Assembly: GCF_002953615.1 (NCBI RefSeq) | Contig: NZ_CP024915.1 | Coordinates: forward strand, 736,627-769,400 | Length of the DNA: 32,774 bases | Direction of reading: 5' to 3' | Origin: Arthrobacter agilis | GTDB taxonomy: Bacteria; Actinomycetota; Actinomycetes; Actinomycetales; Micrococcaceae | Shown: piece by piece, positions 8,629-16,765 of the stretch | How positions within the stretch are numbered: the stretch's first letter is position 1 | Layout: each line of letters starts with the position of its first letter | The notes under the pieces: generated by a model | Told to the model about the DNA's origin: nothing | Database searches by the model: none | What the model saw: the letters and a program-made list of their open reading frames with translations, nothing else | Position numbers and translations under genes: made by a program

Positions 8629-9429
8629 CTAGAGCGTGGCGACGATGTCGGCGAGCAGGCGTGAGATGCGCGGCCCTGCGGCCTGGCCGGCCTCGAGGAC
8701 CTCGGTGTGGCTGAGGGGGACGGGGGAGATGCCGGCGGCGAGATTGGTCACCAGTGAGATGCCGAAGACCTCCATGCCCGCGTGGCGTGCCGCGATGGCC
8801 TCGAGCGCCGTCGACATGCCCACGAGGTCGGCGCCGATGCGCTTCGCGTACTGCACCTCGGCCGGCGTCTCGTAGTGGGGACCGGTGAACTGCGCGTACA
8901 CGCCCTCGTCGAGTGTCGGGTCCACCTGGCGCGCGAGGGCGCGCAGGCGTGAGGAGTAGAGGTCGGTCAGGTCGACGAACGTGGCACCCTCGAGCGGCGA
9001 GGACGCCGTCAGGTTGATGTGGTCGCTGATGAGCACCGGGGTGCCCGGCTGCCAGTGCTCCTGCAGCCCACCGCACCCGTTGGTGAGGATCATCGTGGTC
9101 GCACCCGCGGCGGCTGCGGTCCGGACGCCGTGGACCACGGCGCGGACGCCCCTGCCCTCGTAGAAGTGGGTGCGGGCGCCCAGGACGAGGGCGCGCTTGC
9201 CGTTCGGCGTGAGGACGGAGCGGATGGTGCCGGTGTGGCCGACGACGGCGGGTGCGGTGAACCCTGGGATGTCGGCGGCGTCGAGGGTGGCGGTGGTCTC
9301 GCCGATCAGTTCGGCCGCCTCGCCCCAGCCGGATCCGAGGACGAGAGCGGTGTCGTGCCGGTCGATGCCGGTAGCGCGGGCGATATGGTCGGCAGCGTCG
9401 CGGGCCAGGTCAAAAGGATCAGAAGTCAC
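8629..9429 (-). CDS. punA: purine nucleoside phosphorylase (trimeric, PNP family 2)
   Basis: A 266-residue phosphorylase that cleaves purine (deoxy)ribonucleosides with phosphate to free base and pentose 1-phosphate. The trimeric low-molecular-weight family is shown by the GSGWGEAA phosphate loop, [32 protein letters not shown] and SLVTNLAAG. The start is a GTG at 9429 with no clear Shine-Dalgarno; instead TAAGTT lies 6 nt upstream, suggesting a leaderless message. It is the first gene of the minus-strand unit, followed by the mutase (90-nt gap) and deoC. It diverges from the LpdA-type gene, the same neighbourhood as deoD and lpdA in M. tuberculosis (from memory). Confidence 0.95.
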   Translation of the reverse strand: MTSDPFDLARDAADHIARATGIDRHDTALVLGSGWGEAAELIGETTATLDAADIPGFTAPAVVGHTGTIRSVLTPNGKRALVLGARTHFYEGRGVRAVVHGVRTAAAAGATTMILTNGCGGLQEHWQPGTPVLISDHINLTASSPLEGATFVDLTDLYSSRLRALARQVDPTLDEGVYAQFTGPHYETPAEVQYAKRIGADLVGMSTALEAIAARHAGMEVFGISLVTNLAAGISPVPLSHTEVLEAGQAAGPRISRLLADIVATL

Positions 9430-9435
9430 CGATCC

Positions 9436-9441
9436 AACTTA
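9436..9441 (-). promoter_or_regulatory. candidate leaderless promoter (-10) of punA
   Basis: TAAGTT on the minus strand ends 6 nt before the GTG start of punA, where transcription would begin at or next to the start codon. No ribosome binding site intervenes. It matches the spacing seen at several other genes in the window. Confidence 0.5.
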
Positions 9442-9533
9442 CCCTCTGGTGAAAGACCGGACCACCGGCCGAGGCACCCCGCGAAGCCCCACGGCAGGGG
9501 CATCCGCCGTTTCGGGGTGTCGGTGGCATGGGC

Positions 9534-9539
9534 GATAAT
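9534..9539 (+). promoter_or_regulatory. candidate leaderless promoter (-10) of lpdA
   Basis: GATAAT (five of six matches to TATAAT) ends 7 nt before the GTG at 9547, so the transcript probably starts at the GTG itself. TTCGGG at 9511-9516 is a weak -35 at 17 bp. There is no Shine-Dalgarno before the GTG. Confidence 0.55.
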
Positions 9540-9546
9540 CGAACGC

Positions 9547-10947
9547 GTGACCAATCAACTCGATTTCAGCTCATTGCGCCTGGCCATCCTGGGCGGAGGG
9601 CCCGGCGGCTACGAAGCGGCCATGGTCGCTTCCTCGCTCGGAGCGAAGGTGACCATCGTCGAGCGCCAGGGCCTCGGCGGATCGGCGGTCCTCACGGACG
9701 TCGTGCCGTCCAAGACCCTCATCGCCACGGCGGACACGATGACGCGCTTCACCGACGCGAGCGGGCTCGGCGTCCACTTCTCCGCGGACAGCAAGGTCTT
9801 CGCGGATCTCGACAGGGTCAACCAGCGGCTGCTGAAGCTCGCCGTGGAACAGTCCTCCGACATCCGTGCCACGCTCGAGCGTCTCGGCGTCCGCGTCATC
9901 ATCGGCACCGGCAAGCTGCTCGACAACCACCGGCTCGAGGTCGAGTCGGAGGGCGAGACCTCCGTCATCGAGGCGGACGCCGTCCTCCTCGCCGTGGGCT
10001 CGACGCCGCGCGAACTGCCGAGTGCCATGCCCGACGGCGAACGCATCTTCAACTGGACGCAGCTGTACAACCTCCGGCAGATCCCCGAGCACCTGATCGT
10101 GGTGGGTTCCGGGGTCACCGGAGCCGAGTTCGCCAGCGCCTACAACGGCCTCGGTTCCAAGGTCACCCTGATCTCGAGCCGCGATCGGGTGCTCCCCGGT
10201 GAGGACGCCGACGCCGCCGAGGTCCTCGAGGGCGTGTTCAAGGACCGCGGCATGACCGTCCTGTCCCGGTCACGTGCCGATGCCGTGAACCGGACGGACG
10301 ACGGCGTGGTCGTCCACCTGTCGGACGGCCGGACGGTCGAGGGCAGCCACTGCCTCGTTGCCGTCGGTGCCGTGCCCAACACGGCGGGCATCGGCCTCGA
10401 GGATGCGGGCGTCGCGGTCGGGGAGTCCGGCCACATCCAGGTCGACGGCGTCTCCCGCACCACCGCGCCCAATGTCTACGCCGCCGGCGACTGCACGGGC
10501 GTCTTCGCCCTGGCCTCTGTCGCGGCGATGCAGGGCAGGATCGCGATCGCCCACCTCATGGGTGATTCGGTGAGCCCCATCAAGCTCAAGCAGGTCGCGT
10601 CGAACATCTTCACCTCGCCGGAGATCGCCACGGTGGGCGTGACCGAGGAGGACATCGCGTCCGGGCGGTACCAGGGGGACGTCGTGAAGCTCTCCCTGCA
10701 CACCAACGCCCGCGCGAAGATGATGAACGTCAGGGACGGCTTCGTGAAGGTGATCTCGCGCAAGGGCTCCGGCACCGTGATCGGCGGCGTCGTCGTCGGT
10801 CCCCGTGCGTCCGAGCTGATCTTCCCGCTCGCGCTCGCCGTCACGAAGAAGCTGCACGTGGACGACGTCGCCAACACGTTCACGGTGTACCCCTCGCTGA
10901 CCGGGTCCATCTCCGAGGCGGCGCGGCGCCTGCACGTGCACCTCTAG
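9547..10947 (+). CDS. lpdA: NAD(P)H-quinone dehydrogenase, LpdA type (disulfide-lacking)
   Basis: A 466-residue flavoprotein of the pyridine nucleotide-disulfide reductase fold: FAD-binding LAILGGGPGGYEAA at the N-terminus, NAD(P)-binding VVGSGVTGAEFASA near residue 185, the YAAGDCTG FAD motif, and a dimerisation domain ending in PSLTGSISEAARRL. In true lipoamide dehydrogenases the active site reads GGTCLNVGCIPSK; here the same place reads GGSAVLTDVVPSK, so both redox cysteines are absent. That is the character of the M. tuberculosis LpdA (Rv3303c) group, reported as NAD(P)H:quinone reductases, so I call it a quinone dehydrogenase, not an E3 component. The frame is open far upstream, but homology starts at LRLAILGGG and the GTG at 9547 is supported by a promoter box directly before it. 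A stem-loop follows the stop. Confidence 0.9.
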   Translation: MTNQLDFSSLRLAILGGGPGGYEAAMVASSLGAKVTIVERQGLGGSAVLTDVVPSKTLIATADTMTRFTDASGLGVHFSADSKVFADLDRVNQRLLKLAVEQSSDIRATLERLGVRVIIGTGKLLDNHRLEVESEGETSVIEADAVLLAVGSTPRELPSAMPDGERIFNWTQLYNLRQIPEHLIVVGSGVTGAEFASAYNGLGSKVTLISSRDRVLPGEDADAAEVLEGVFKDRGMTVLSRSRADAVNRTDDGVVVHLSDGRTVEGSHCLVAVGAVPNTAGIGLEDAGVAVGESGHIQVDGVSRTTAPNVYAAGDCTGVFALASVAAMQGRIAIAHLMGDSVSPIKLKQVASNIFTSPEIATVGVTEEDIASGRYQGDVVKLSLHTNARAKMMNVRDGFVKVISRKGSGTVIGGVVVGPRASELIFPLALAVTKKLHVDDVANTFTVYPSLTGSISEAARRLHVHL

Positions 10948-10966
10948 GCCCGCCGGCGGGAGGTTC

Positions 10967-11012
10967 CCGGCGTCCGCATGGTGGACACGCTTATCCACGT
11001 GCTGGACGCCGG
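10967..11012 (+). terminator. nested stem-loop after lpdA
   Basis: CCGGCGTCC (10967-10975) pairs with GGACGCCGG (11004-11012), and inside it GTGGA (10981-10985) pairs with TCCAC (10994-10998) around an 8-nt loop. It begins 20 nt after the lpdA stop and lies 95 nt before the next start. It may terminate lpdA transcription, but there is no T run and the stem has a large internal loop. Confidence 0.45.
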
Positions 11013-11107
11013 TGATCTGATATTGGGGTTCAAACCGAAGCACGGGCGCCGTGCCGCGAGGGCTCCGTGCACCTGGCGGCGGCGCCTCGTCCGAGAAAGC
11101 CGCCGCC

Positions 11108-12520
11108 ATGACCTCCTCCACTTCCGCTGGTGCCAGCGGGACAACCACGCCCCTGAACAGCAGGGGCCGGGTGATCTTCGCCAGCCTCATCGGCACGACG
11201 ATCGAGTTCTACGACTTCTACATCTACGCCACGGCCGCCGTCCTGGTCTTCCCGGCGCTGTTCTTCCCCAACCAGAGCGACGCGAACCAGCTCCTCAGCT
11301 CGTTCGCCGTCTTCGGCGTCGCGTTCGTCGCGCGTCCGCTCGGCTCCATCGTCTTCGGCCACTTCGGCGACAAGATCGGGCGCAAGGCGACCCTGGTCGC
11401 CTCACTCCTGACCATGGGCATCGCCACCTTCCTCATCGGACTCCTGCCGGCCGCGACCAACCCGGGATGGGTCTTCCTCGCGCCGCTGCTCCTCGTGGTG
11501 CTCCGATTCCTCCAGGGCCTCGCGCTGGGTGGTGAGTGGAGCGGTGCTGCGCTGCTCGCCACCGAGAACGCTCCCGAGGGCAAGCGGGCCGTCTACGGCA
11601 CCTTCCCGCAGCTCGGGGCGCCCATCGGCTTCATCCTGGCCAACCTGCTGTTCGTGCTGCTCAGCACCACGCTCAGCCCGGAGGAGTTCCTCGCCTGGGG
11701 CTGGCGTGTGCCGTTCCTGCTGAGTGCCGTCATGGTCATCATCGGCCTCTACGTGCGGCTCAAGCTGATCGAGAGCGCGTCCTTCCAGAAGGTCCAGAAG
11801 ACCGGCAAGGTGGTGAAGGTCCCGCTCGGGACGACCTTCCGCCTCCACTGGCGCCGCCTGATCCTCGGCACCTTCATCATGTTCGCCACCTACGTCCTCT
11901 TCTACTTCATGACGGCGTTCACGCTGACCTACGGCACGGCACCGTCGAGCCTGGAGCAGGCCCGGGCGAAGGCCGAGGCCGCCGGCGGCACGTTCACCGA
12001 GGCCCAGGCCGCGGCGTTCGTCCCCGGTCTGGGGATGGCGCGCACCGACTTCCTGTGGATGCTGATCATCGGCGTCGTGTTCTTCGGTATCTTCACCGTC
12101 GTGTCCGGTCCGCTGGCCGAGCGCTTCGGACGCCGCAAGATGCTCCTCGCGACGACGGTCGGCATCGCAGTCTTCGGACTCCTCTGGGCTCCGCTCTTCG
12201 GGGCAGGGACGATCGGCGCCATGGCACTCCTGATCCTCGGATTCATCCTCATGGGGCTGACGTTCGGGCCGATGGCCGCCGTGCTGCCGGAGCTGTTCCC
12301 TGCGAACGTGCGCTACACGGGCTCCGCCGTGGCGTACAACGTCTCGAGCATGATCGGCGCCGCGCCGGCGTCGTTCATCGCCGTCGCTCTCTGGCAGGCA
12401 GCCGGGGGAAGCACCGTGCTGGTAGGCGCCTACCTGACCGTGGCCGCCGTCGCCACCTTCATCGCGCTCTACATCTCGCGTGAGACGCGTGATCACGACT
12501 ACGAGAACAACGTGGCCTGA
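11108..12520 (+). CDS. MHS-family major facilitator (metabolite:H+ symporter)
   Basis: A 470-residue MFS transporter with 12 predicted helices. The opening IGTTIEFYDFYIYATAAVLVF and the GHFGDKIGRK loop are signatures of the metabolite:H+ symporter (MHS, ShiA/ProP-like) branch, which carries organic acids, shikimate or osmolytes with protons. The second half has the equivalent ERFGRRKML loop and the LFPANVRYTGSAVAYN motif. A polar loop of about 35 residues between helices 7 and 8 is longer than the others. The start is set at ATG 11108 (MTSSTSAG); the frame continues 57 nt upstream to another ATG, but that extension resembles the untranslated leader. The substrate cannot be told from sequence and no catabolic genes adjoin it. 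A strong terminator follows. Confidence 0.92.
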   Translation: MTSSTSAGASGTTTPLNSRGRVIFASLIGTTIEFYDFYIYATAAVLVFPALFFPNQSDANQLLSSFAVFGVAFVARPLGSIVFGHFGDKIGRKATLVASLLTMGIATFLIGLLPAATNPGWVFLAPLLLVVLRFLQGLALGGEWSGAALLATENAPEGKRAVYGTFPQLGAPIGFILANLLFVLLSTTLSPEEFLAWGWRVPFLLSAVMVIIGLYVRLKLIESASFQKVQKTGKVVKVPLGTTFRLHWRRLILGTFIMFATYVLFYFMTAFTLTYGTAPSSLEQARAKAEAAGGTFTEAQAAAFVPGLGMARTDFLWMLIIGVVFFGIFTVVSGPLAERFGRRKMLLATTVGIAVFGLLWAPLFGAGTIGAMALLILGFILMGLTFGPMAAVLPELFPANVRYTGSAVAYNVSSMIGAAPASFIAVALWQAAGGSTVLVGAYLTVAAVATFIALYISRETRDHDYENNVA

Positions 12521-12540
12521 TCTCCGCGCCTGCCGTAACC

Positions 12541-12573
12541 GACGGCGCCGTACCCACCGGGTGCGGCGCCGTC
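12541..12573 (+). terminator. strong terminator after the MHS transporter gene
   Basis: Positions 12541-12555 pair with 12559-12573 to give 15 pairs with one T-G wobble and an ACC loop (outer arm GACGGCGCCG). It starts 20 nt after the stop codon and is followed by GTCGTTCC rather than a T tract. Confidence 0.8.
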
Positions 12574-12626
12574 GTCGTTCCGCCGGAGCCGCGGTACCGC
12601 CGCATGCCCGTCGCCGGTGCCCGCCG

Positions 12627-12632
12627 TACACT
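12627..12632 (+). promoter_or_regulatory. candidate -10 box of the kinase-lipoprotein operon
   Basis: TACACT fits TANNNT and lies 85 nt before the kinase ATG, between the upstream terminator and the gene. The -35 region is GC-rich and not recognisable. Confidence 0.4.
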
Positions 12633-12716
12633 AGATGGGAAGCCGGCTTATCAATCAGGGGTGCGTGGACTGCGCGCCCGGGAGCCGGACGATTCGGGGT
12701 AGCGGGAGCGGGTGGC

Positions 12717-14090
12717 ATGGAGAAGCAGGCGCTGGCCGGGCGGTACGCCCTCGGGGAGCGGGTCGGTACGGGCGGCATGGCGGAGGTGTTCGCGGCGCGC
12801 GACACGCGCCTCGAACGGGACGTCGCCGTGAAGCTCTTCCGTCCCGGGACCGCCGACGGCCTCGAACGGGGATCCGCCGAGGCGCGGATGCTCGCAGGGC
12901 TCGACCACCCGGGGCTCGTGCGCGTACTCGACATGGACAACGGCGACGACGCAGGCGACAGCACCTACCTCGTGATGGAGCTCGTGAAGGGCCCGGATCT
13001 CGGGGTCCTCCTGAAGGCCTCCGGGAGCATGGGCCGCGAGCAGGTCCGGCTCATGGCGCTCGACCTCGCACGGACGCTGCACTACATCCACGGCCGCGGC
13101 ATCGTGCACCGGGACATCAAGCCGTCGAACATCCTCACCCGCCCTGCCGACCCCCAGAGCGGCCTGTTCCGCTACCTCCTCACGGATTTCGGCATCGCCC
13201 GGTTCTTCGACGGCGGCCGGATGACCGCGACCGGCCAGGTGATCGGCAGCGCGGCCTACTTCAGCCCCGAGCAGGCCCGCGGCGACGGCGTGGGGCAGCC
13301 CTCCGACGTCTATTCGCTGGGGCTCGTGATGATCGAGGCGCTGACGGGTGAGAGGGCCTTCCCGGGCACGGGCGTCGAGAGCGCGCTGGCTCGCCTCCAC
13401 CGGAGTCCGTCCATCCCCCATGGCGCCGGCCCGGCGCTGTCCGCGCTCCTGGTCTCCATGACCCTCGATGATCCCGCGGACCGGACCGACGCCGCGGGAG
13501 TGGTACGGGCACTGACGGCGATGGGTCCCCAGCGGCCGGCGGAGGCCCCCGCGACCCGGGCCACCCCCGTCGACGACCCGCCGACCGCAGCCATGCCGTT
13601 GCCCGGCGCCGTCGGCTCCGGTACGGGACCGGCGGCATCGTCGCCGGGAACCGTCGACGGGACGGCGCGGATCCCGCAGGCTGTCACCGCGACGCGCGTG
13701 GCAGGTCCTCCCACGGGTACGACGGCTGAGCCGGAGCGAGCCGTGGCGCACACCGCTCCGACGTCCGCTGCGGCTGCGGCTCCAGGAACGGGGCCATCCC
13801 CTGATCGCACGGCGCGCGGTCTGTCCGGCCCGGCCGGGACGGACCCGGCGGAGCCGTCGAGGCGAGCGGACGGCGAGGTGCCGTCGTCCGTGCACCAGCC
13901 GGCCGGGCGCCGTCGCCCAGCCCTTCCGGTGCTGTTCGCCGTGCTGCTGCTCGCTCTGGTGGCGGCGGGGATCTGGGCCTTCATGACCCTGTCCGGCGGC
14001 ACGTCGTCGCCCGACGTCGAACCGCTGCCGGCCGTGTCCGGTGAGCCCGGCGAGAAACTCCAGGAACTCTACGAAAGCGTGCAGCGATGA
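12717..14090 (+). CDS. membrane Ser/Thr protein kinase (PknB-like, no PASTA domains)
   Basis: A 457-residue Hanks-type kinase. The catalytic domain spans about 8-270: glycine loop GTGGMAEVF, ATP lysine 39 in VAVKLF, catalytic Asp133 in HRDIKPSN, Asp157 in DFGIARF, GSAAYFSPEQ for the activation and P+1 loop, and DVYSLGLVM. A Pro/Ala/Thr/Gly-rich juxtamembrane linker of about 125 residues follows, then one transmembrane helix near 403-425 and only about 30 extracellular residues. The usual PASTA sensor repeats are absent, so sensing probably depends on a partner. The next gene, a lipoprotein, overlaps by 4 nt (ATGA) and is the natural candidate. The ATG at 12717 has a GGGAG upstream. Substrates are unknown; a PP2C phosphatase is encoded 14 kb away at 27768. 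Confidence 0.93.
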   Translation: MEKQALAGRYALGERVGTGGMAEVFAARDTRLERDVAVKLFRPGTADGLERGSAEARMLAGLDHPGLVRVLDMDNGDDAGDSTYLVMELVKGPDLGVLLKASGSMGREQVRLMALDLARTLHYIHGRGIVHRDIKPSNILTRPADPQSGLFRYLLTDFGIARFFDGGRMTATGQVIGSAAYFSPEQARGDGVGQPSDVYSLGLVMIEALTGERAFPGTGVESALARLHRSPSIPHGAGPALSALLVSMTLDDPADRTDAAGVVRALTAMGPQRPAEAPATRATPVDDPPTAAMPLPGAVGSGTGPAASSPGTVDGTARIPQAVTATRVAGPPTGTTAEPERAVAHTAPTSAAAAAPGTGPSPDRTARGLSGPAGTDPAEPSRRADGEVPSSVHQPAGRRRPALPVLFAVLLLALVAAGIWAFMTLSGGTSSPDVEPLPAVSGEPGEKLQELYESVQR

Positions 14091-14776
14091 GGATGGGCCT
14101 CGAGACCAGATTCGCCGTGCTGGCCGCTGGAGTACTCCTGCTGGCGGGGTGCGGAAGCGAGGCCATCGACGCCGGGACGGCCGGGGACTTCCAGGCCGAG
14201 GTGCGGACCATCGCCTCGACGGCTGCTGCCGGTGACCCCGCCGGCGCGATCGTCCTCGCGCAGAGGCTGAAGGGCGAGGTCGACGACGCCCGTGCGGCAG
14301 GCGCCGTCACGGAGGACAGGGCCACGCTCATCGGGATGCGGATCGACGCCCTCGTAGCGTCCCTCGGTGCCGGACAGGTCCCGGCGGACGCGACACCTCC
14401 TGTCCCGGCGCCGAGCGACGACGCTTCTGACGGGGAAGCACCTGAGGATGGAGCGACCGGCGAGGATCCTGCCGAGCAGGCGCCGGCAGACCCGGCCCCG
14501 GCGGAGGAGCCCGCTGATCCCGCACCCGCGACCGCACCGGCCGAGACCACGGAACCGCCGGCACCGGTACCCGCCCCCGTCGAGGAGGGTGACGGGGAGA
14601 GCGGGGATACGGGCTCGGAGGACACCGGTGCGGATCCTGCACCGGGCAACAGCGGAGGCAATGCGGCGGACCCGGCCGAGCAGCAGCGCAAGGCCGAGGA
14701 GAAGGCCAGGGAGGCTGCCGAGAAGGCGGCGGAGAGGGCCCGCGACAAGGGCAAGGGCGAGAACGGAGGCAACTGA
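14087..14776 (+). CDS. putative lipoprotein coupled to the Ser/Thr kinase
   Basis: A 229-residue protein with a short basic N-terminus, a hydrophobic stretch and the lipobox LLAGC, so it should be acylated on Cys22 and anchored outside the membrane. Residues about 25-105 look like a small helical domain. Residues about 105-195 are low-complexity Pro/Ala/Glu/Asp-rich and probably an extended stalk. The C-terminus is a charged helix rich in Ala, Lys, Glu and Arg ending in KGKGENGGN. It overlaps the kinase stop codon (ATGA), implying coupled translation. I recognise no catalytic motif; a role as the extracellular sensor or modulator of the kinase is inferred only from the operon. It converges with the carboxylase gene 42 nt away. 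Confidence 0.85.
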   Translation: MRMGLETRFAVLAAGVLLLAGCGSEAIDAGTAGDFQAEVRTIASTAAAGDPAGAIVLAQRLKGEVDDARAAGAVTEDRATLIGMRIDALVASLGAGQVPADATPPVPAPSDDASDGEAPEDGATGEDPAEQAPADPAPAEEPADPAPATAPAETTEPPAPVPAPVEEGDGESGDTGSEDTGADPAPGNSGGNAADPAEQQRKAEEKAREAAEKAAERARDKGKGENGGN

Positions 14777-14818
14777 CCTCCTCCGGTGACGGGTCCTCCC
14801 CGGCTCCTCTCCTGCCGA

Positions 14819-16651
14819 TCAGTCCCGGATCGAGGCGATGACCGACCCGGCGGAGACCGTGTCTCCGGGCGCTGCCGCGAGACCTGTCAGCGTTCCGGCC
14901 TTGTGGGCCGTCAGCGGCTGCTCCATCTTCATGGCTTCGAGCACCACGATCAGGTCGCCCTCGGCCACGACGTCGCCGTCGGCTGCCGCGACCTTCACGA
15001 TCGTCCCCTGCATGGGGGAGGTCAGCTCGTCGCCGCTCACGGCGGTGGACTTGCCGCCACGCGCACGCGAGGACTTCTTCGACTTCGCCGGGGCGCCGGC
15101 CTTGCCGTTCGACGCTGCGCCGAGCCCGGATGGCAGGACCACCTCGAGGCGGCGCCCGCCGACCTCGACGGTGACGCGCTGCCGGAGATCCTCGTCGGAC
15201 GCCGGGTCGGGCGCACCCTGCCAGGGCTCGATGGTGTTGGTGAACCCGGTCTCGATCCAGCGGGTGTGGACCGAGAAGGGGCCCTCGGCCGGTGCGAAGG
15301 CGGGGTCGGCGACGACGGCGGCGTGGAAGGGGAGCACGGTGGGCATGCCCTCGATGACCATCTCGGCGAGGGCGCGGCGCGCACGCTGCAGCGCCTGCTC
15401 ACGGCTGGCGCCGCTGACGATCAGCTTGGCGAGCATGGAGTCGAAGTTCCCGCCGATGACCTCGCCGGCCTCGATGCCCGAGTCCACGCGGATACCCGGA
15501 CCCGTGGGCAGCGTGAGGGTCTGTACCGTACCGGGCGCCGGCATGAAGCCGCGGCCGGCGTCCTCCCCGTTGATCCGGAATTCGAAGGAATGTCCCCGCA
15601 CCTCGGGATCGCCGTAACCGAGCTCCTCGCCGCGGGCGATGCGGAACTGCTCGCGCACGAGATCGAGGCCCGTCACCTCCTCGGAGACGGGGTGCTCCAC
15701 CTGGAGGCGTGTGTTGACCTCGAGGAAGGAGATCGTTCCGTCCTGGCCCACGAGGAACTCGCAGGTGCCGGCGCCCTGGTAGCGGGCCTCGCGGAGGATC
15801 GCCTTCGAGGATTCGTAGAGCCGCTCGTTCTGCTCGTCCGAGAGGAAGGGCGCGGGTGCCTCCTCGACCAGCTTCTGGTTGCGGCGCTGGAGCGAGCAGT
15901 CACGGGTGGACACGACCACCACGTTCCCGTGCGCGTCGGCGAGGCACTGGGTCTCGACGTGCCGTGGGGCGTCGAGGAACCGCTCCACGAAGCACTCACC
16001 GCGGCCGAACGCGGCTGTGGCCTCGCGGACAGCCGAGTCGAACAGCTCAGGAATCTCCTCGTGGCTGCGAACCACCTTGATCCCGCGACCGCCGCCACCG
16101 AAGGCGGCCTTGATGGCGATGGGCAGTCCGAACTCCTGCGCGAAGTCGACGACTTCCTGCACGGACGCCACGGGATCCTTGGTGCCGGGTACCAGGGGAG
16201 CACCGACGCGGGCCGCGATGTGGCGGGCCTGGACCTTGTCGCCCAGCTGGGAGATCGAGTGCGGGGACGGGCCGATCCAGGTGATCCCGGCGTCGATGAC
16301 GCGCTGCGCGAACTCCGCGTTCTCCGACAGGAAGCCGTAACCGGGGTGGATGGCATCGGCACCGCTGCGCTGCGCCGCCTCGAGGATCCGGTCCATCACG
16401 AGGTAGGACTCCGCGGCCGTCTCCCCGCCGAGCGCGAAGGCCTCGTCGGCCATGCGCACGTGCAGCGCGTCGCGATCCGGGTCCGCGTACACGGCGACCG
16501 ACGCGATGCCCTCGTCCCGGGCTGCGCGGATGACGCGCACGGCGATCTCCCCCCGGTTCGCCACCAGGACCTTCGTCACCCGGTGGTGCAGCCGCCCGTC
16601 GGGCTCACTGTCGGGGAGGGCGGGGGACGGGGCAGGGGGGGACTGGCTCAT
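14819..16651 (-). CDS. accA3: acyl-CoA carboxylase alpha chain (biotin carboxylase + biotin carrier)
   Basis: A 610-residue fusion of biotin carboxylase and biotin carboxyl carrier domains, the alpha subunit of actinobacterial acetyl/propionyl-CoA carboxylases. It starts [19 protein letters not shown] (from residue 25), has the ATP-grasp glycine loop [13 protein letters not shown], the [13 protein letters not shown] segment and the [15 protein letters not shown] catalytic region, and ends with a biotinyl domain whose EAMKM motif makes Lys575 the biotinylation site. A Lys/Ser/Arg-rich linker (about 515-535) separates the modules. ATP and bicarbonate carboxylate the biotin; the beta subunit (22156-23751) transfers it to acyl-CoA. 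The ATG at 16651 has AAGGAG upstream; a later GTG at 16579 lacks one. The symbol is borrowed from M. tuberculosis synteny. Confidence 0.95.
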   Translation of the reverse strand: MSQSPPAPSPALPDSEPDGRLHHRVTKVLVANRGEIAVRVIRAARDEGIASVAVYADPDRDALHVRMADEAFALGGETAAESYLVMDRILEAAQRSGADAIHPGYGFLSENAEFAQRVIDAGITWIGPSPHSISQLGDKVQARHIAARVGAPLVPGTKDPVASVQEVVDFAQEFGLPIAIKAAFGGGGRGIKVVRSHEEIPELFDSAVREATAAFGRGECFVERFLDAPRHVETQCLADAHGNVVVVSTRDCSLQRRNQKLVEEAPAPFLSDEQNERLYESSKAILREARYQGAGTCEFLVGQDGTISFLEVNTRLQVEHPVSEEVTGLDLVREQFRIARGEELGYGDPEVRGHSFEFRINGEDAGRGFMPAPGTVQTLTLPTGPGIRVDSGIEAGEVIGGNFDSMLAKLIVSGASREQALQRARRALAEMVIEGMPTVLPFHAAVVADPAFAPAEGPFSVHTRWIETGFTNTIEPWQGAPDPASDEDLRQRVTVEVGGRRLEVVLPSGLGAASNGKAGAPAKSKKSSRARGGKSTAVSGDELTSPMQGTIVKVAAADGDVVAEGDLIVVLEAMKMEQPLTAHKAGTLTGLAAAPGDTVSAGSVIASIRD

Positions 16652-16681
16652 GGGGCGTCGAACTCCTTCTTCTCAGTCCGG

Positions 16682-16687
16682 AGCCTA
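16682..16687 (-). promoter_or_regulatory. candidate -10 box of the carboxylase alpha gene
   Basis: TAGGCT on the minus strand, 30 nt before the ATG, would give a short leader of about 20-25 nt containing AAGGAG. The same hexamer occurs before maf and the DUF885 gene. The -35 region (GGGCGG) is not consensus. Confidence 0.45.
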
Positions 16688-16748
16688 GCCCGGTTTTGGA
16701 GCTTCCGCCCAGAAATCGTGGCGATGGGGAGTGTTGTCCGCCATTCCT

Positions 16749-16765
16749 TTGTAGGGAACCTACAA
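16749..16765 (-). promoter_or_regulatory. candidate operator: TTGTAG-N5-CTACAA dyad upstream of the carboxylase alpha gene
   Basis: A 17-bp perfect dyad, TTGTAG (16749-16754), spacer GGAAC, CTACAA (16760-16765), lies 97 nt upstream of the alpha-chain start and overlaps the stop codon of maf. The same architecture, with one outer mismatch, occurs at 23862-23878 upstream of the beta-chain gene. The regulator is unknown. The biotin ligase in this window lacks a DNA-binding domain and is not a candidate. Confidence 0.6.

Noticed and set aside
9019-9546. Upstream extension of the LpdA frame by 176 codons
   Set aside because: It runs antisense through punA, and homology to the family begins only at the GTG of 9547.
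11024-11040. GGGGTTCAAACC resembles a tRNA T-arm
   Set aside because: The flanking bases do not form a full 5-bp T stem, and no anticodon or acceptor arm fits around it.
16749-16765. TTGTAG dyad as a terminator of maf or as a BirA operator
   Set aside because: A 5-nt loop with a 6-bp AT-rich stem overlapping the stop codon and lacking a T run is a poor terminator. The birA product here has no helix-turn-helix, so a BirA operator is not expected, and the spacing differs from the long-spaced BirA site.
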